Below are positions 1-8,351 of a DNA stretch of 64,000 nt, in pieces (the stretch's first letter is position 1; the number at the start of each line of letters is the position of its first letter). A program made the translations under genes and the position numbers. Under the pieces are notes generated by a model, which was not told the DNA's origin, did no database searches, and saw only the letters and a list, made by a program, of their open reading frames with translations. This stretch comes from Arcobacter sp. F155 (GTDB taxonomy: Bacteria; Campylobacterota; Campylobacteria; Campylobacterales; Arcobacteraceae), in NCBI RefSeq assembly GCF_004116455.1, contig NZ_PDJU01000005.1, positions 118,513-182,512 of the forward strand, written 5' to 3'.

Positions 1-1
1 A

Positions 2-193
2 GCTACAGCTATTAACAATAAAAGTAGTTCTACTCAAATTAATAGAATGGTAAATTCTTCTGAAGCTATTTTAATTAAAAATATTAAAAAAGAAGAAGTT
101 AAAAGTTTTGACTTAAACTATTGGTACGAGCTAAAAGAGAAAGGTGCTATTAGTTCACAAGAGTATGAGAATAAAAAGAGAGAATTGTTATAA
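2..193 (+). CDS. C-terminal end of a SHOCT-domain protein (partial)
   Basis: An open frame enters from the left window edge and stops with TAA at 191-193, giving 63 residues. Its last 25 residues contain the WYELKEKGAISSQEYENKK pattern typical of SHOCT, a short helical C-terminal oligomerisation module found at the ends of many unrelated bacterial proteins. The preceding part is Ser/Asn-rich and looks like a linker. The functional N-terminal domain lies outside the window, so the role cannot be named. Confidence 0.6.
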   Translation, partial: ATAINNKSSSTQINRMVNSSEAILIKNIKKEEVKSFDLNYWYELKEKGAISSQEYENKKRELL

Positions 194-461
194 TAAATAC
201 TTAACAACACAAGTGTATCTTTTGGTTAATTTTAGAATTAAACTTCATTGAAACTTAAATTTATATAGTTTCGCACTAAGTATAAAAATGAATGAAAAAG
301 ATTTAATTAACTACGTAAAAACTTTATTAAATAATACTATACTATTTGTTGGAAAACAATTAGTTCTTTTTACAACAACTAACTAAAATAGTATAAGAAA
401 ATGAGAGTATAACCTATTTCCTTTGTATTTTATAAAGTGTTAACAGATTAAAAGTTTAATT

Positions 462-1709
462 TTAAAAATCATCAACTTTCATTTCTTTTAATTTATTTAA
501 TATAATGCTATTTGCTTCATTTACATCACAAGTAGCTAATGATATTTCTTTTTGTCTTCTATAAGACTCTGCTTCATTTTTTATAAAATTCAATACCTTA
601 TGACCTATTTTCATCACTTGATATAAATCTTTATTTCTATATTTAATATTAGAATTATTGATTTCATCTTTAGGGCATAAAAAAGATAGATTTATTTTAT
701 AATTGATTTTTTCTGGAATTATCATCAATGTATTTTTATCCACCTTTACATCTTTTCTATTAAACCTTAGTGCATTTTTTTCTTGTCTATATAGTTGACT
801 AATATATTTCTTTTTTTTTATATCTGAAAAATATATTGAATTAGTGCAATTATGTATTTGCAATTTATTAATACTATTTATATCCGTCTCATTTGTTATA
901 TTAAAGAAATAGTTTTTAATTAAAGAACCTATGTATTTATCTTCATCTAAAAGTAAAATACATTTTTTTTGAGATATAGGAAAAAATATCATTAGTCCAG
1001 GTGATTGCATAGCCGTCATACTATTATTTTTAATATGATTAAAAGCAAGATTATAAAATACTACAGGATTATCGCTAAAAATAAATTCTCTATCAGTTTT
1101 ATTATTAAGAATATAAATTTTCAAATCTTTGATAACTTCTTGATAAACAAATGTATATGCTATTTTTTCATTTAAGGATTTATTGAAATATTTTTTATGA
1201 AAAGAAATTTTTATACTTTTTATTAAATCTTCTTTTTTTACTTTTTCTGTCTGTATTAAGTTATTTATCTCGTGATTGTTATTAATTATTTGTTTTAAAA
1301 GCTCATTAGAAAAATCTTCTGAAATAGATTTAATTCTATTTAACATATCAAGTGTTCTTAAATATTGAAAAAGAACAACCTGAAATATTGAACTAAAATT
1401 CTTAGACTCCTTTGTATAATCTTTAATAGAATCAATATTATTTATTATATTTAGTAACTTGCAATGTTTTCCTTCTACATCTGAATATATTTTTTCAATA
1501 TTTTTGTCTAAATAAAAATTATTTTTTGAAGCTTGGTCTTTTATTGAAACATTTTCTATTATATTGCCATTTTTCTTTATTAGCATATTGATTGTTTTTA
1601 TTTTTTGCTTATTATTTATTTGTACAAAATTTCTAAAAAAAAACTGAGGAACAAAGTGATGATTTTTATTATTAGCCAAAATAAATCCTTTTTCTTTAAA
1701 TAGTATCAA
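462..1709 (-). CDS. DUF4238 domain-containing protein
   Basis: This 415-residue protein begins, after a short leader, with KNHHFVPQFFFRNF. That is the HHFVPQ signature at the start of DUF4238 proteins, a family often found in mobile and defence-associated loci with no settled biochemical role. A central region (about 205-250) with REFIFSDNPVVFYN matches the family's FSDNPV motif. The rest is Lys/Asn/Ile-rich. It is a single leftward gene, separated by about 80 bases from the gene to its right. The start is the only upstream ATG; the conserved region starts about 15 residues in. Placement in Tn7 cargo suggests an accessory, possibly defensive function, which is inference. Confidence 0.72.
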   Translation of the reverse strand: MILFKEKGFILANNKNHHFVPQFFFRNFVQINNKQKIKTINMLIKKNGNIIENVSIKDQASKNNFYLDKNIEKIYSDVEGKHCKLLNIINNIDSIKDYTKESKNFSSIFQVVLFQYLRTLDMLNRIKSISEDFSNELLKQIINNNHEINNLIQTEKVKKEDLIKSIKISFHKKYFNKSLNEKIAYTFVYQEVIKDLKIYILNNKTDREFIFSDNPVVFYNLAFNHIKNNSMTAMQSPGLMIFFPISQKKCILLLDEDKYIGSLIKNYFFNITNETDINSINKLQIHNCTNSIYFSDIKKKKYISQLYRQEKNALRFNRKDVKVDKNTLMIIPEKINYKINLSFLCPKDEINNSNIKYRNKDLYQVMKIGHKVLNFIKNEAESYRRQKEISLATCDVNEANSIILNKLKEMKVDDF

Positions 1710-1791
1710 CTATTTCATAATAATTAATTGTTACATCAATGTTCTTACATATAACTAACTTTTGATAGTCATTTTTATTATTTTATATATA

Positions 1792-2373
1792 TTAATTGAT
1801 TCTGTTAAAATCATTCAAAATAAATATATCATTTTCTAAATAGGCAATATTAGATATTTCATTAAAATTATTAAAATATAAATGATAGTGTTGCATAGGA
1901 ATGTTTTCAAATTTTATAAATAGCTTCCAATCTAAAACTATCTTATACTTAAAGTTATTAGTTTGGTTTTTATCTTTTGAGTGTTTACTCTTTGAAATAT
2001 CTGATATTGAACCACACTCAACTTTTTTACCTAAAAAGTTTATTCTATATATTTTGTGTATTATACCTTTGTTATCTTCTCTAATTTTCTTTCGTTCTTG
2101 TATTGATAAAGCTACTGAAACTTTAAAGTTTATATTGCCAATTTTATAATCATATCTTTTAAAACCATATGCAGTAACTAAAAGTAAAGAATCATCAGTT
2201 TTTTTAATGATTGCAATTGCACCATTGTGAGCTATTTTATATGCATTATTATCTTTTTTTGAGATATGATATTTTTCATCAATTTGTTTTACTAAATCAA
2301 TTAAAATATCCTTCTCTATGGGTGTATAGTGCTTTCTTCTTTTTATTGCATGTTTAGAAATTGATATATTCAT
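1792..2373 (-). CDS. Hypothetical protein
   Basis: A 193-residue soluble protein that I do not recognise. Its first 70 residues (SKHAIKRRKHYTP, later AIAIIKKTDDSLLLVTAYG) faintly resemble the layout of the small DUF4258-type toxin-like fold: an N-terminal helix with SKHA and strands ending in a VTAYG-like segment. The similarity is too weak to name. Residues 85-193 are basic and Asn/Ile-rich. There is no signal peptide or membrane segment. It lies between the DUF4238 gene and the WYL regulator, all leftward, with gaps of about 75-80 bases, so it may share a transcript with the regulator. Confidence 0.5.
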   Translation of the reverse strand: MNISISKHAIKRRKHYTPIEKDILIDLVKQIDEKYHISKKDNNAYKIAHNGAIAIIKKTDDSLLLVTAYGFKRYDYKIGNINFKVSVALSIQERKKIREDNKGIIHKIYRINFLGKKVECGSISDISKSKHSKDKNQTNNFKYKIVLDWKLFIKFENIPMQHYHLYFNNFNEISNIAYLENDIFILNDFNRIN

Positions 2374-2447
2374 TTTAAACCTAAGTTTGCTTAACTTTAC
2401 AATTGAATGGATAATTTTTCAAATGTTGCTATATTATCAATAATATA

Positions 2448-3332
2448 TTAATCAATTAATTTATAAAAATTTTCTTTTATTTTAGAATAAAGTATATCTT
2501 TATTCTTGTCTTGATTAGATATCTTTATGTGTGGCATCCATTGTTGAATAAGTTTTAATACTTCAATGTCTAAACTATTATAAAACATCTTTACAGTTAA
2601 AGTATCAATATCTATATCAATAATTTCATAAGTTGGGTTATTAAATATATTTGCTTTTTTAAAAAAGTCTGTACTCATTCTATCAAACTCTAAAAGAACA
2701 TATTTGTCTTTTTGATATGGTCCAAATGCATTCCCAAATTGATCTTTTCTAAAAACTTCATTATCAACAAAATCTTCTATATCAATTTTTTCAACACGAC
2801 TTAATTCAAATGTTCTTGTTTCCCCAACATTCTTTTTATTTTTTTCATGGTATGTTCCATATAAATAGTAAGTGAAACCATTAGATATTATAGTATTTGG
2901 TTTTATGAATTTTTCTTCTTGATCAAACCCATTTTTTTTGTAGAGAATTTTAAGTACACAGTTTTCATTTATAGCTGTTTTAAATTGAATTATTTTTTTT
3001 GAAAGTTCAGATAATAAATCAGTTTTTACCATTAGTATTTCTTCAGAATCGGTTAATGCATGTGTAATTATAGAAAGATCACTTTTTATTTGTTTATTAT
3101 TAATACTATCACTAAAAAAATCATAGAATATTTTATAAGGGATATGTGCTGGCAAAAGTTTTGAAAATCTATAACGTTTTAGTTTCTTATCATAAATTAT
3201 TTCATCATTATCTTTAAAAGTATTCTCAATAGTTTTTTGTGTAACACCAAAAAGTTCTTTTAAATTCTCTTTTGTACAAGAAAATTTATCATTATATAAT
3301 CTTGTATATACTTCTTTTATTCTTTCATTCAT
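2448..3332 (-). CDS. WYL-domain transcriptional regulator
   Basis: This 294-residue protein has an N-terminal winged helix-turn-helix (about 1-55, with LKELFGVTQKTIENTF as the helix-turn-helix). It is followed by a WYL domain (about 115-205), with INENCVLKILYKK, a basic KPNTIISNGFTYYLYGTY stretch and a TRTFELSRVEKI segment, then a C-terminal WCX-like region. WYL proteins such as CapW and BrxR repress defence operons until a ligand is sensed. It is divergent from the DUF1508/E2-E1/JAB operon, with a 230-base gap that holds a strong sigma-70-like promoter and an inverted repeat. The most economical reading is that it represses that operon. Family assignment is firm; the ligand and direct regulation are inferred. 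Confidence 0.85.
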   Translation of the reverse strand: MNERIKEVYTRLYNDKFSCTKENLKELFGVTQKTIENTFKDNDEIIYDKKLKRYRFSKLLPAHIPYKIFYDFFSDSINNKQIKSDLSIITHALTDSEEILMVKTDLLSELSKKIIQFKTAINENCVLKILYKKNGFDQEEKFIKPNTIISNGFTYYLYGTYHEKNKKNVGETRTFELSRVEKIDIEDFVDNEVFRKDQFGNAFGPYQKDKYVLLEFDRMSTDFFKKANIFNNPTYEIIDIDIDTLTVKMFYNSLDIEVLKLIQQWMPHIKISNQDKNKDILYSKIKENFYKLID

Positions 3333-3481
3333 CTCTTTATTCCATTAATTTAATATTTATAATATTAACATACTTATAAAAAAAATGCAAGTATATTACC
3401 TTTATTTGGAATTTTAATAGCAATATATTTCTATTAAGTGATAATTTTATATATAAAATATTCTTTTTTTTGGAAATAATA

Positions 3482-3510
3482 TTGACAAATGTTTCTTTTT
3501 TGTGTAAAAT
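3482..3510 (+). promoter_or_regulatory. Sigma-70-like promoter of the ubiquitin-like operon
   Basis: A perfect -35 box TTGACA (3482-3487) and a -10 box TAAAAT (3505-3510) are separated by exactly 17 bases. Transcription would start near 3517, some 47 bases before the TTG start of the DUF1508 gene. This is much closer to consensus than most promoters in this AT-rich DNA, which fits a strong promoter held down by a repressor. Confidence 0.6.
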
Positions 3511-3519
3511 AACTTTGCG

Positions 3520-3538
3520 TGAATCAATTTTTTGTTCA
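3520..3538. promoter_or_regulatory. Candidate WYL-regulator operator
   Basis: TGAATCAA (3520-3527) and TTGTTCA (3532-3538) form a near-perfect inverted repeat. It sits immediately downstream of the predicted transcription start of the promoter at 3482-3510, a position where a bound repressor would block the polymerase. Assignment to the divergent WYL regulator is inferred from position only. Confidence 0.35.
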
Positions 3539-3563
3539 TAGCTTAACACATAAGGAGTTTTCT

Positions 3564-3992
3564 TTGAAAGAGAACGGTTATTACGTTTTATCAAAACGTG
3601 AAGGAATTGAAGAACCATATCATTGGGTTCTTAAGGCAGCAAATAATGAGGTGATTCTTACATCAGAAAATTACACAAGTAAACATGGTGCTTTGAATGG
3701 AATTGAATCAGTAAGAAAAAACTGTGAAGAAGATGAGAACTATCAAAGGTTGGAAGCAAAAGATGGAAGTCCATATTTTAATCTTCGAGCAAAAAATCAT
3801 GAAGTTATTGGTAAAAGTGAGATGTATTCATCTAAACAAGCAAGAGATAATGGAATTGAATCTGTAAAAAAACATGGTATAACATTAGCATTAGTTGATG
3901 AAACTTCATCTTCAGATAAAGGAAGTGCAACGTCAGCTGCTGCAACAGTAACTGTTAAGCCTGAAAGAAGTTCGGCAAAAAGATATGCCTAA
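3564..3992 (+). CDS. Tandem DUF1508 (YegP-like) protein; proposed target or modifier of the conjugation system
   Basis: The protein has two DUF1508/YegP repeats: residues about 1-55, with YYVLSKREGIEEPYHWVLKA then SENYTSKHGALNGIESV, and about 56-105, with AKDGSPYFNLRAKNHEVIG then SEMYSSKQARDNGIESV. A Ser/Ala/Thr-rich flexible tail of about 35 residues follows and ends in SSAKRYA. The start is set at TTG 3564 because AAGGAG lies six bases upstream and the DUF1508 fold begins right there; the in-frame ATG at 3519 falls on the proposed operator and has no ribosome site. It overlaps the E2-E1 gene by 8 bases, so the two are coupled. DUF1508 proteins are small alpha/beta proteins of unknown role. 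Here the exposed C-terminus resembles the tails conjugated by Cap2-type enzymes, so it may be the conjugated protein. That role is inference. Confidence 0.8.
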   Translation: MKENGYYVLSKREGIEEPYHWVLKAANNEVILTSENYTSKHGALNGIESVRKNCEEDENYQRLEAKDGSPYFNLRAKNHEVIGKSEMYSSKQARDNGIESVKKHGITLALVDETSSSDKGSATSAAATVTVKPERSSAKRYA

Positions 3993-5652
3993 CAATAATT
4001 TAACTTCCAATCAACTTCTGGCAAAAGATTATTTGGAAGAATTAGATTTTATAGACATATCCAAATCAGATACTAAAGATTTGTTATTAATGAGTAAACA
4101 ATTCACTATTAATAAATCTTCTGTGGAAATTATAACTGAAATCAGTCATAATTTCCCTTTAAAATACCCAAATTTTTATACAACTGATACAACAATGTTT
4201 CTTAAGTACCCACATATTGAACAATATAATCATAGGATAAGTGGACATAGACTTTGTCTTGATGCAGATGAAGATAAGTTGTATTATGAAAATCCAAGTG
4301 ATTTATTATATGACTCATACAACAGATTAGAAGGCTTTTTAAATAAGATTGAAAACAATGAATTTGATAAAAATGAGATTTTTGATGAGTTTGATAGCTA
4401 CTGGTGTAAAACTACAGGAATTGTACATTTTAACAAAGAACTTATCCAAAAGTTTAAATCTTTTAAGGTAATAGATTCATATATTATTAAGACAGAAGAA
4501 AAAGAATTACTTTTTATAGAAGATGAAAAATATATAGAGCAATTTTGTAAAAGTGCTAATTACAATTTTATTAAAAATAAAATTATATATATAAATTTTG
4601 AAAGAGAATTAGAGAAAAACATACCTAGGACTTATTCAGAATTAAAAAGTCTTATTCAAAAACTTGGATATTTAAGTAGTCTTCAAAAAATTAAGAAAGC
4701 AAAGAATATATTACCTGTAATTTTATTCTCTTTTCGCCTACCTGGTAATAAAGAAACTCATTATGCAGCTATATATTTTGATGAAATAAAATCAACAAAT
4801 GTTGTAAATTTTATTAATCCTTTTTTAAGTGATTCAAATTCAAATAAAGTATTCTATGGAATGCCTGCTATGAATATATCTAATAGTAGGCTATATAAGC
4901 GAGGTGGAAATTTAATGAATGTTAATGTACATAAAAAAAGAAAGAAAATTGCAATAGTAGGATGTGGGTCAGTTGGTGCGGCATTAGCACATAAGTTAGT
5001 TAAAGTGGGATGTAATAATTTATTACTAATTGATCCAGAGACATTAAGTTCAGATAATATTGCAAGGCATTTACTTGGTATGGAATATCTTGAGCAGAAT
5101 AAAGCAATAGCACTTAAAAGATATTTAGGAAAACAGTTTTTAGATATTGAGATAAGTGCAGTTGATGAGTATGTTGAAGATGTACTTAATGATTTAAAGG
5201 ATTGTGATTTAATTATCACAGCTTTAGGTAGTGATGCTAATCATATTGAAGAAAAGATTATCAGAGATGCTATTAATAAAAATAGTGCACCTGTTATATC
5301 ATGTTGGTTTGAAGCAACAGCTTGTATAGGACATGGGATTTTATTTGATAGTACTTGTGACAGTAAAGTGTTTAATATGAACAAATTATTTAATGAAATC
5401 ATTCTTTTAGATGAGAAAGCAACTTCAATATTTGTAAAAAGTGATGTTGGGTGTAATTCTAATTATATGCCATATACATATTTGAATGCAAATTTACATT
5501 TAAATCACTTTGCAAATATGATTACAAAATATTTGATGGACGAAAAAATTAAGAATCATTGGGTTTCGGTTGGTGAAATAGGCAGTTTAGATAAATATTT
5601 AAAGAGTGATCTTAAAGTTGAAGATAATACATTGATTAAAAGAGATTTTTAG
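3985..5652 (+). CDS. E2-E1 fusion protein (Cap2-like ThiF-family conjugating enzyme)
   Basis: A 555-residue protein. Residues about 35-100 form an E2-like (UBC fold) domain with the FPLKYP turn and a candidate catalytic Cys91 in SGHRLCL. A linker domain (about 150-300) follows. From about 318 an E1/ThiF adenylation domain carries the nucleotide-binding GCGSVG (326-331), the acidic LLLIDPETLSSDNIARH segment with Asp350, and Cys490 in SDVGCNSNYMPY as the likely E1 catalytic cysteine (Cys440 and Cys447 are alternatives). This order matches Cap2 of type II CBASS, which adenylates a C-terminus and transfers it through both cysteines. The gene lies between the DUF1508 gene (8-base overlap) and the JAB gene (4-base gap). 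No CD-NTase is encoded nearby, so this is not an ordinary CBASS operon. Confidence 0.85.
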   Translation: MPNNNLTSNQLLAKDYLEELDFIDISKSDTKDLLLMSKQFTINKSSVEIITEISHNFPLKYPNFYTTDTTMFLKYPHIEQYNHRISGHRLCLDADEDKLYYENPSDLLYDSYNRLEGFLNKIENNEFDKNEIFDEFDSYWCKTTGIVHFNKELIQKFKSFKVIDSYIIKTEEKELLFIEDEKYIEQFCKSANYNFIKNKIIYINFERELEKNIPRTYSELKSLIQKLGYLSSLQKIKKAKNILPVILFSFRLPGNKETHYAAIYFDEIKSTNVVNFINPFLSDSNSNKVFYGMPAMNISNSRLYKRGGNLMNVNVHKKRKKIAIVGCGSVGAALAHKLVKVGCNNLLLIDPETLSSDNIARHLLGMEYLEQNKAIALKRYLGKQFLDIEISAVDEYVEDVLNDLKDCDLIITALGSDANHIEEKIIRDAINKNSAPVISCWFEATACIGHGILFDSTCDSKVFNMNKLFNEIILLDEKATSIFVKSDVGCNSNYMPYTYLNANLHLNHFANMITKYLMDEKIKNHWVSVGEIGSLDKYLKSDLKVEDNTLIKRDF

Positions 5653-5656
5653 AATA

Positions 5657-6133
5657 ATGAATAAATTTAAATTTGATATAAAAAATTTAAAAGTTTATAT
5701 TAGTGAAGAGCTAAAACAAAATCTTTTAACTTTTCGTCAATTCGAGTTTGATAATGAACGAGGTGGAGTTATTTTAGGAAAATTATATCCCCAAGATAAC
5801 ACAATTGAAATTACTCATTTTTTTGAAGGAAGATTATTAGAATCAAGTGAATATGGTCTAGAGCTAGATATTGATTATTTACAAGATAATATTGAACATA
5901 TATGGGAAGAAAGTAATGGTCTAATTACTTATTTAGGTGATTGGCATACTCATCCCCAACAATGTGCAGAACCATCATTTATTGATTTAAAAACTTTTTT
6001 TCTTAATTATTATAAAAGCAAGGTTCAACAAAATGTATTACTCTATTTAATTTTAGGGAGAAAAGAACATTGGTTTAAATCATTTAATGGTTTAAAATTT
6101 TATAAAATAAATATTCTAGGAAGAAGAAAATGA
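5657..6133 (+). CDS. JAB/JAMM metallopeptidase (Cap3-like deconjugase)
   Basis: A 158-residue single-domain JAB/MPN protein with the full zinc-protease signature: Glu34 in NERGGVILG, His97 and His99 in GDWHTHP, Ser107 and Asp110 in EPSFID. This is the HxH-x7-S-x2-D motif of deubiquitinases and of Cap3. In conjugation operons such peptidases trim the modifier precursor or cut it from targets. It begins 4 bases after the E2-E1 stop and ends with an ATGA overlap into the next gene, so the proteins are probably translated together. All catalytic residues are intact, so it should be active. Confidence 0.88.
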   Translation: MNKFKFDIKNLKVYISEELKQNLLTFRQFEFDNERGGVILGKLYPQDNTIEITHFFEGRLLESSEYGLELDIDYLQDNIEHIWEESNGLITYLGDWHTHPQQCAEPSFIDLKTFFLNYYKSKVQQNVLLYLILGRKEHWFKSFNGLKFYKINILGRRK

Positions 6134-6495
6134 AAATAAAGATTTTATTAACAATGGTTTTAGTTGTAAGTACATTGTATGCAAATGATAATATTAACAA
6201 TAGTGGAACATTTAATAATTATGGCACGATTACTAATAATCAGACCAATAATTATGATTCTGAGAAGATTATTTTTGATGCACGAATTAAAAAACTTTCT
6301 TCACAACTGATTCAATCAAGCAATAATGAAAATAATAGATATACACCTATTATTACTGCTGCATCAGAGGTTAATAAATTTAATGTTGATGCAAATATAA
6401 AAAAAGAAAAATGTATTGAATATGCATTGTCTTTGAGTTTTATAAAAATTGATGCTTCTTTCGCACGTAAAGAATGTAATAAAATTTTTAATTAG
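6130..6495 (+). CDS. Small exported Asn-rich protein coupled to the JAB gene
   Basis: A 121-residue protein with a clear N-terminal signal peptide (ILLTMVLVVSTLYA, cleavage after about residue 19). It is followed by an Asn/Gly/Thr-rich stretch with short repeats of the NSGTFNNYGTITNN kind, seen in beta-solenoid surface proteins. The C-terminal half is helical with Cys residues at about 98 and 115 that could form a disulfide. It starts inside the JAB stop codon (ATGA), which implies co-translation. I do not recognise a family. An exported partner is unusual for a cytoplasmic conjugation system; it may be part of the operon's function or a neighbour that shares the transcript. Confidence 0.6.
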   Translation: MKIKILLTMVLVVSTLYANDNINNSGTFNNYGTITNNQTNNYDSEKIIFDARIKKLSSQLIQSSNNENNRYTPIITAASEVNKFNVDANIKKEKCIEYALSLSFIKIDASFARKECNKIFN

Positions 6496-6525
6496 TTGAA
6501 ATTTAAAAGTGACAAGGTTTTAACA

Positions 6526-6948
6526 ATGAAAATACTGAGAATATTTAAAAGAAAAGTGTTGAAAAATAAGGTTAGAAAAAGACATCAATTAAAAAGAGAG
6601 ATTCAAAAAAAATATGGTATATATTTTTTTGATAATGATGGATACGAAGTTCTTTATTCAATTAATAATGAACATGCAAGTGAATATAACTATTTATTAA
6701 GATATATATTGTCAAAACAAAATATATTGCACGAAGATACTACTATTGAGGAATTTAACTTTAAAAGACTATCTAAAAATTATTCTATGATACGTGAGTT
6801 AATTCAAAAAGAGTTGTTAAGAGATAATCTTCAAGAACAACTTAGGTTTAAAATATCAAGAGAAACTGCAGTGAGTAATATGAAAAACTTGCAATCAATA
6901 CTATATTCTATTACTAAATTTCAACATGAATTCGATGACAAAAAGTAA
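6526..6948 (+). CDS. Hypothetical basic helical protein
   Basis: A protein of about 140 residues, very basic at its N-terminus (LRIFKRKVLKNKVRKRHQLKRE) and predicted mainly helical, with no signal peptide or recognisable domain. The frame is open back to a TTG at 6496 directly after the previous stop, but the ATG at 6526 is preferred because it has an AAGG eight bases upstream. It follows the exported protein closely and may be the last gene of the ubiquitin-like operon; the 85-base gap after it marks the likely end. Function unknown. Confidence 0.5.
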   Translation: MKILRIFKRKVLKNKVRKRHQLKREIQKKYGIYFFDNDGYEVLYSINNEHASEYNYLLRYILSKQNILHEDTTIEEFNFKRLSKNYSMIRELIQKELLRDNLQEQLRFKISRETAVSNMKNLQSILYSITKFQHEFDDKK

Positions 6949-7033
6949 TTTTATATATAAAAATTGTTTTTAATGTAACTCAAGACTGTGGTGCAGTATA
7001 TATTTATAACTTGATAAAAGGAAAAGGATATTA

Positions 7034-7660
7034 GTGAAAGATAAAGAACGACAAAAATACGCTAATGTTATGAATGAAATAAAAAGAAGAACCAGTGTAA
7101 TATATTCAATTTTAAATGGTAAAAAAAATACTTTGTATAAAGCAACTAATATAGAATTAATGTGTTTACAAATTAGAAAAATACTAGAACTAATTGCATT
7201 ATGCTCATTAGTTGCAAATCAAAGACTATTCTTGAAAAAGATTAATAATTTACAAAAAATGTGGAATGCTAAATTAATTTTAGCTGATATTGAAAAACTA
7301 AATCCTGATTTCTATCCAAAACCTATTGATGAAGTCCCTAGCAAAAAAGAAGGTATAATTAATGAATTCATTGATATTAAAGAAGGATTTTTAACTAAAG
7401 ATGAATTTATAAAAGTTTATGATAAATGTGGAAAAATATTACATGCAGAAAATCCATTAGGTAATGGTATTGATTATAAATACTATGAAAAAGTTATTCC
7501 AGAATGGATGGGCAAAATAAAAAGACTATTAAACTCACATACAATTAAATTATTAAATGATAAAAATATGTATCTAGTGCATATGCAAGAAAATGGTAAG
7601 GAAGGATCGACCGTATATGTGTTCGGATTATTAAATGGAACAGGTAAAAAGGAACAATAA
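7034..7660 (+). CDS. Hypothetical helical protein
   Basis: A 208-residue protein that starts at GTG 7034 after a GGAAAAGG ribosome site. It is predicted mostly helical (KATNIELMCLQIRKILELIALCSLVANQ in the centre), with no transmembrane or signal segment. I do not recognise a family with certainty; the helical pattern is reminiscent of uncharacterised proteins scattered through defence islands. It shares a one-base TAATG overlap with the next gene, an exported nuclease, so the two form a unit that could have an effector role. Confidence 0.5.
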   Translation: MKDKERQKYANVMNEIKRRTSVIYSILNGKKNTLYKATNIELMCLQIRKILELIALCSLVANQRLFLKKINNLQKMWNAKLILADIEKLNPDFYPKPIDEVPSKKEGIINEFIDIKEGFLTKDEFIKVYDKCGKILHAENPLGNGIDYKYYEKVIPEWMGKIKRLLNSHTIKLLNDKNMYLVHMQENGKEGSTVYVFGLLNGTGKKEQ

Positions 7661-8328
7661 TGAAAAAGTCAATTTTATTTTTAATATTTTTTTCAATTTA
7701 TGCATGTAGTTCAGATTTATTTTTAAAACAATTTATTAATAACAAACAATGTGACCAAATTTTACAAAATAATGGGTATTTTATAACTTGTTATAGTTAT
7801 AAAAATAAGGGTGCAAAATATGTTGCTTATACCTTATTTAAGGATAAAGTTAACTCAAAAAATATAAAAGAAAGACCCAGGTTTTATGATGATTTAAATA
7901 TACCAAAAAAATATAGAAGTACATATAGTGACTATACTCGTAATACTTTTAAGGCTGATCGTGGACATTTATATCCTGATGCTGCTGCTGATTGGAGTCA
8001 AAAAAGTTTGAAAGCAGTTTATGTAATGAGTAATATTATTCCTCAACATTATTCTCTAAACAGAAGTATTCATGCTTGGAGAGGATTAGAGAAATATGGT
8101 AGAACATTAGCAATGAAAATGGGAAATGTTAAAGTCTTAAATGGAGTAGTATATTCAGAGCATTCACAAAAAATTGGTAGAAATAAAATCTCTGTTCCAA
8201 ATGCTTTTTGGAAAATGTATTATAATAAAGATCAAAATTTTGAAAGATGTTTTTATTTTGAAAATAAACCAGAGATAAAAGGTAAAAAAATCAAAGATTA
8301 TGTAGTAAAGTGTAAAAAATTAATATAA
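7660..8328 (+). CDS. Exported DNA/RNA non-specific endonuclease (NucA/EndoG family)
   Basis: A 222-residue protein with an N-terminal signal sequence (about 1-17, ending in YACSS; the Cys leaves open a lipoprotein). The beta-beta-alpha metal nuclease core includes DRGH at about residues 107-110, with the catalytic His in the KADRGHLYPDAA context, and the Asn of SLNRSIHAW as the metal ligand. Such enzymes cut DNA and RNA without sequence preference outside the cytoplasm. A clear paralogue lies at 36846-37526 in the second island. The one-base overlap with the upstream unknown gene suggests coupled translation. Export means it would not act on intracellular phage DNA unless retained; nutrient scavenging or protection against incoming DNA are alternatives. 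Confidence 0.82.
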   Translation: MKKSILFLIFFSIYACSSDLFLKQFINNKQCDQILQNNGYFITCYSYKNKGAKYVAYTLFKDKVNSKNIKERPRFYDDLNIPKKYRSTYSDYTRNTFKADRGHLYPDAAADWSQKSLKAVYVMSNIIPQHYSLNRSIHAWRGLEKYGRTLAMKMGNVKVLNGVVYSEHSQKIGRNKISVPNAFWKMYYNKDQNFERCFYFENKPEIKGKKIKDYVVKCKKLI

Positions 8329-8351
8329 CCATAGGCATATTAGTTTTTTAC

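Noticed and set aside
338..395. Transposon left end from the TATACTAT / ATAGTATA inverted repeat
   Set aside because: It does not match the TTGTAGCA repeats of the right end, and no comM sequence lies beside it.
3564..6133. Ordinary type II CBASS operon
   Set aside because: No CD-NTase or CBASS effector is encoded in the operon or next to it; the first gene is a DUF1508 protein without nucleotidyltransferase motifs.
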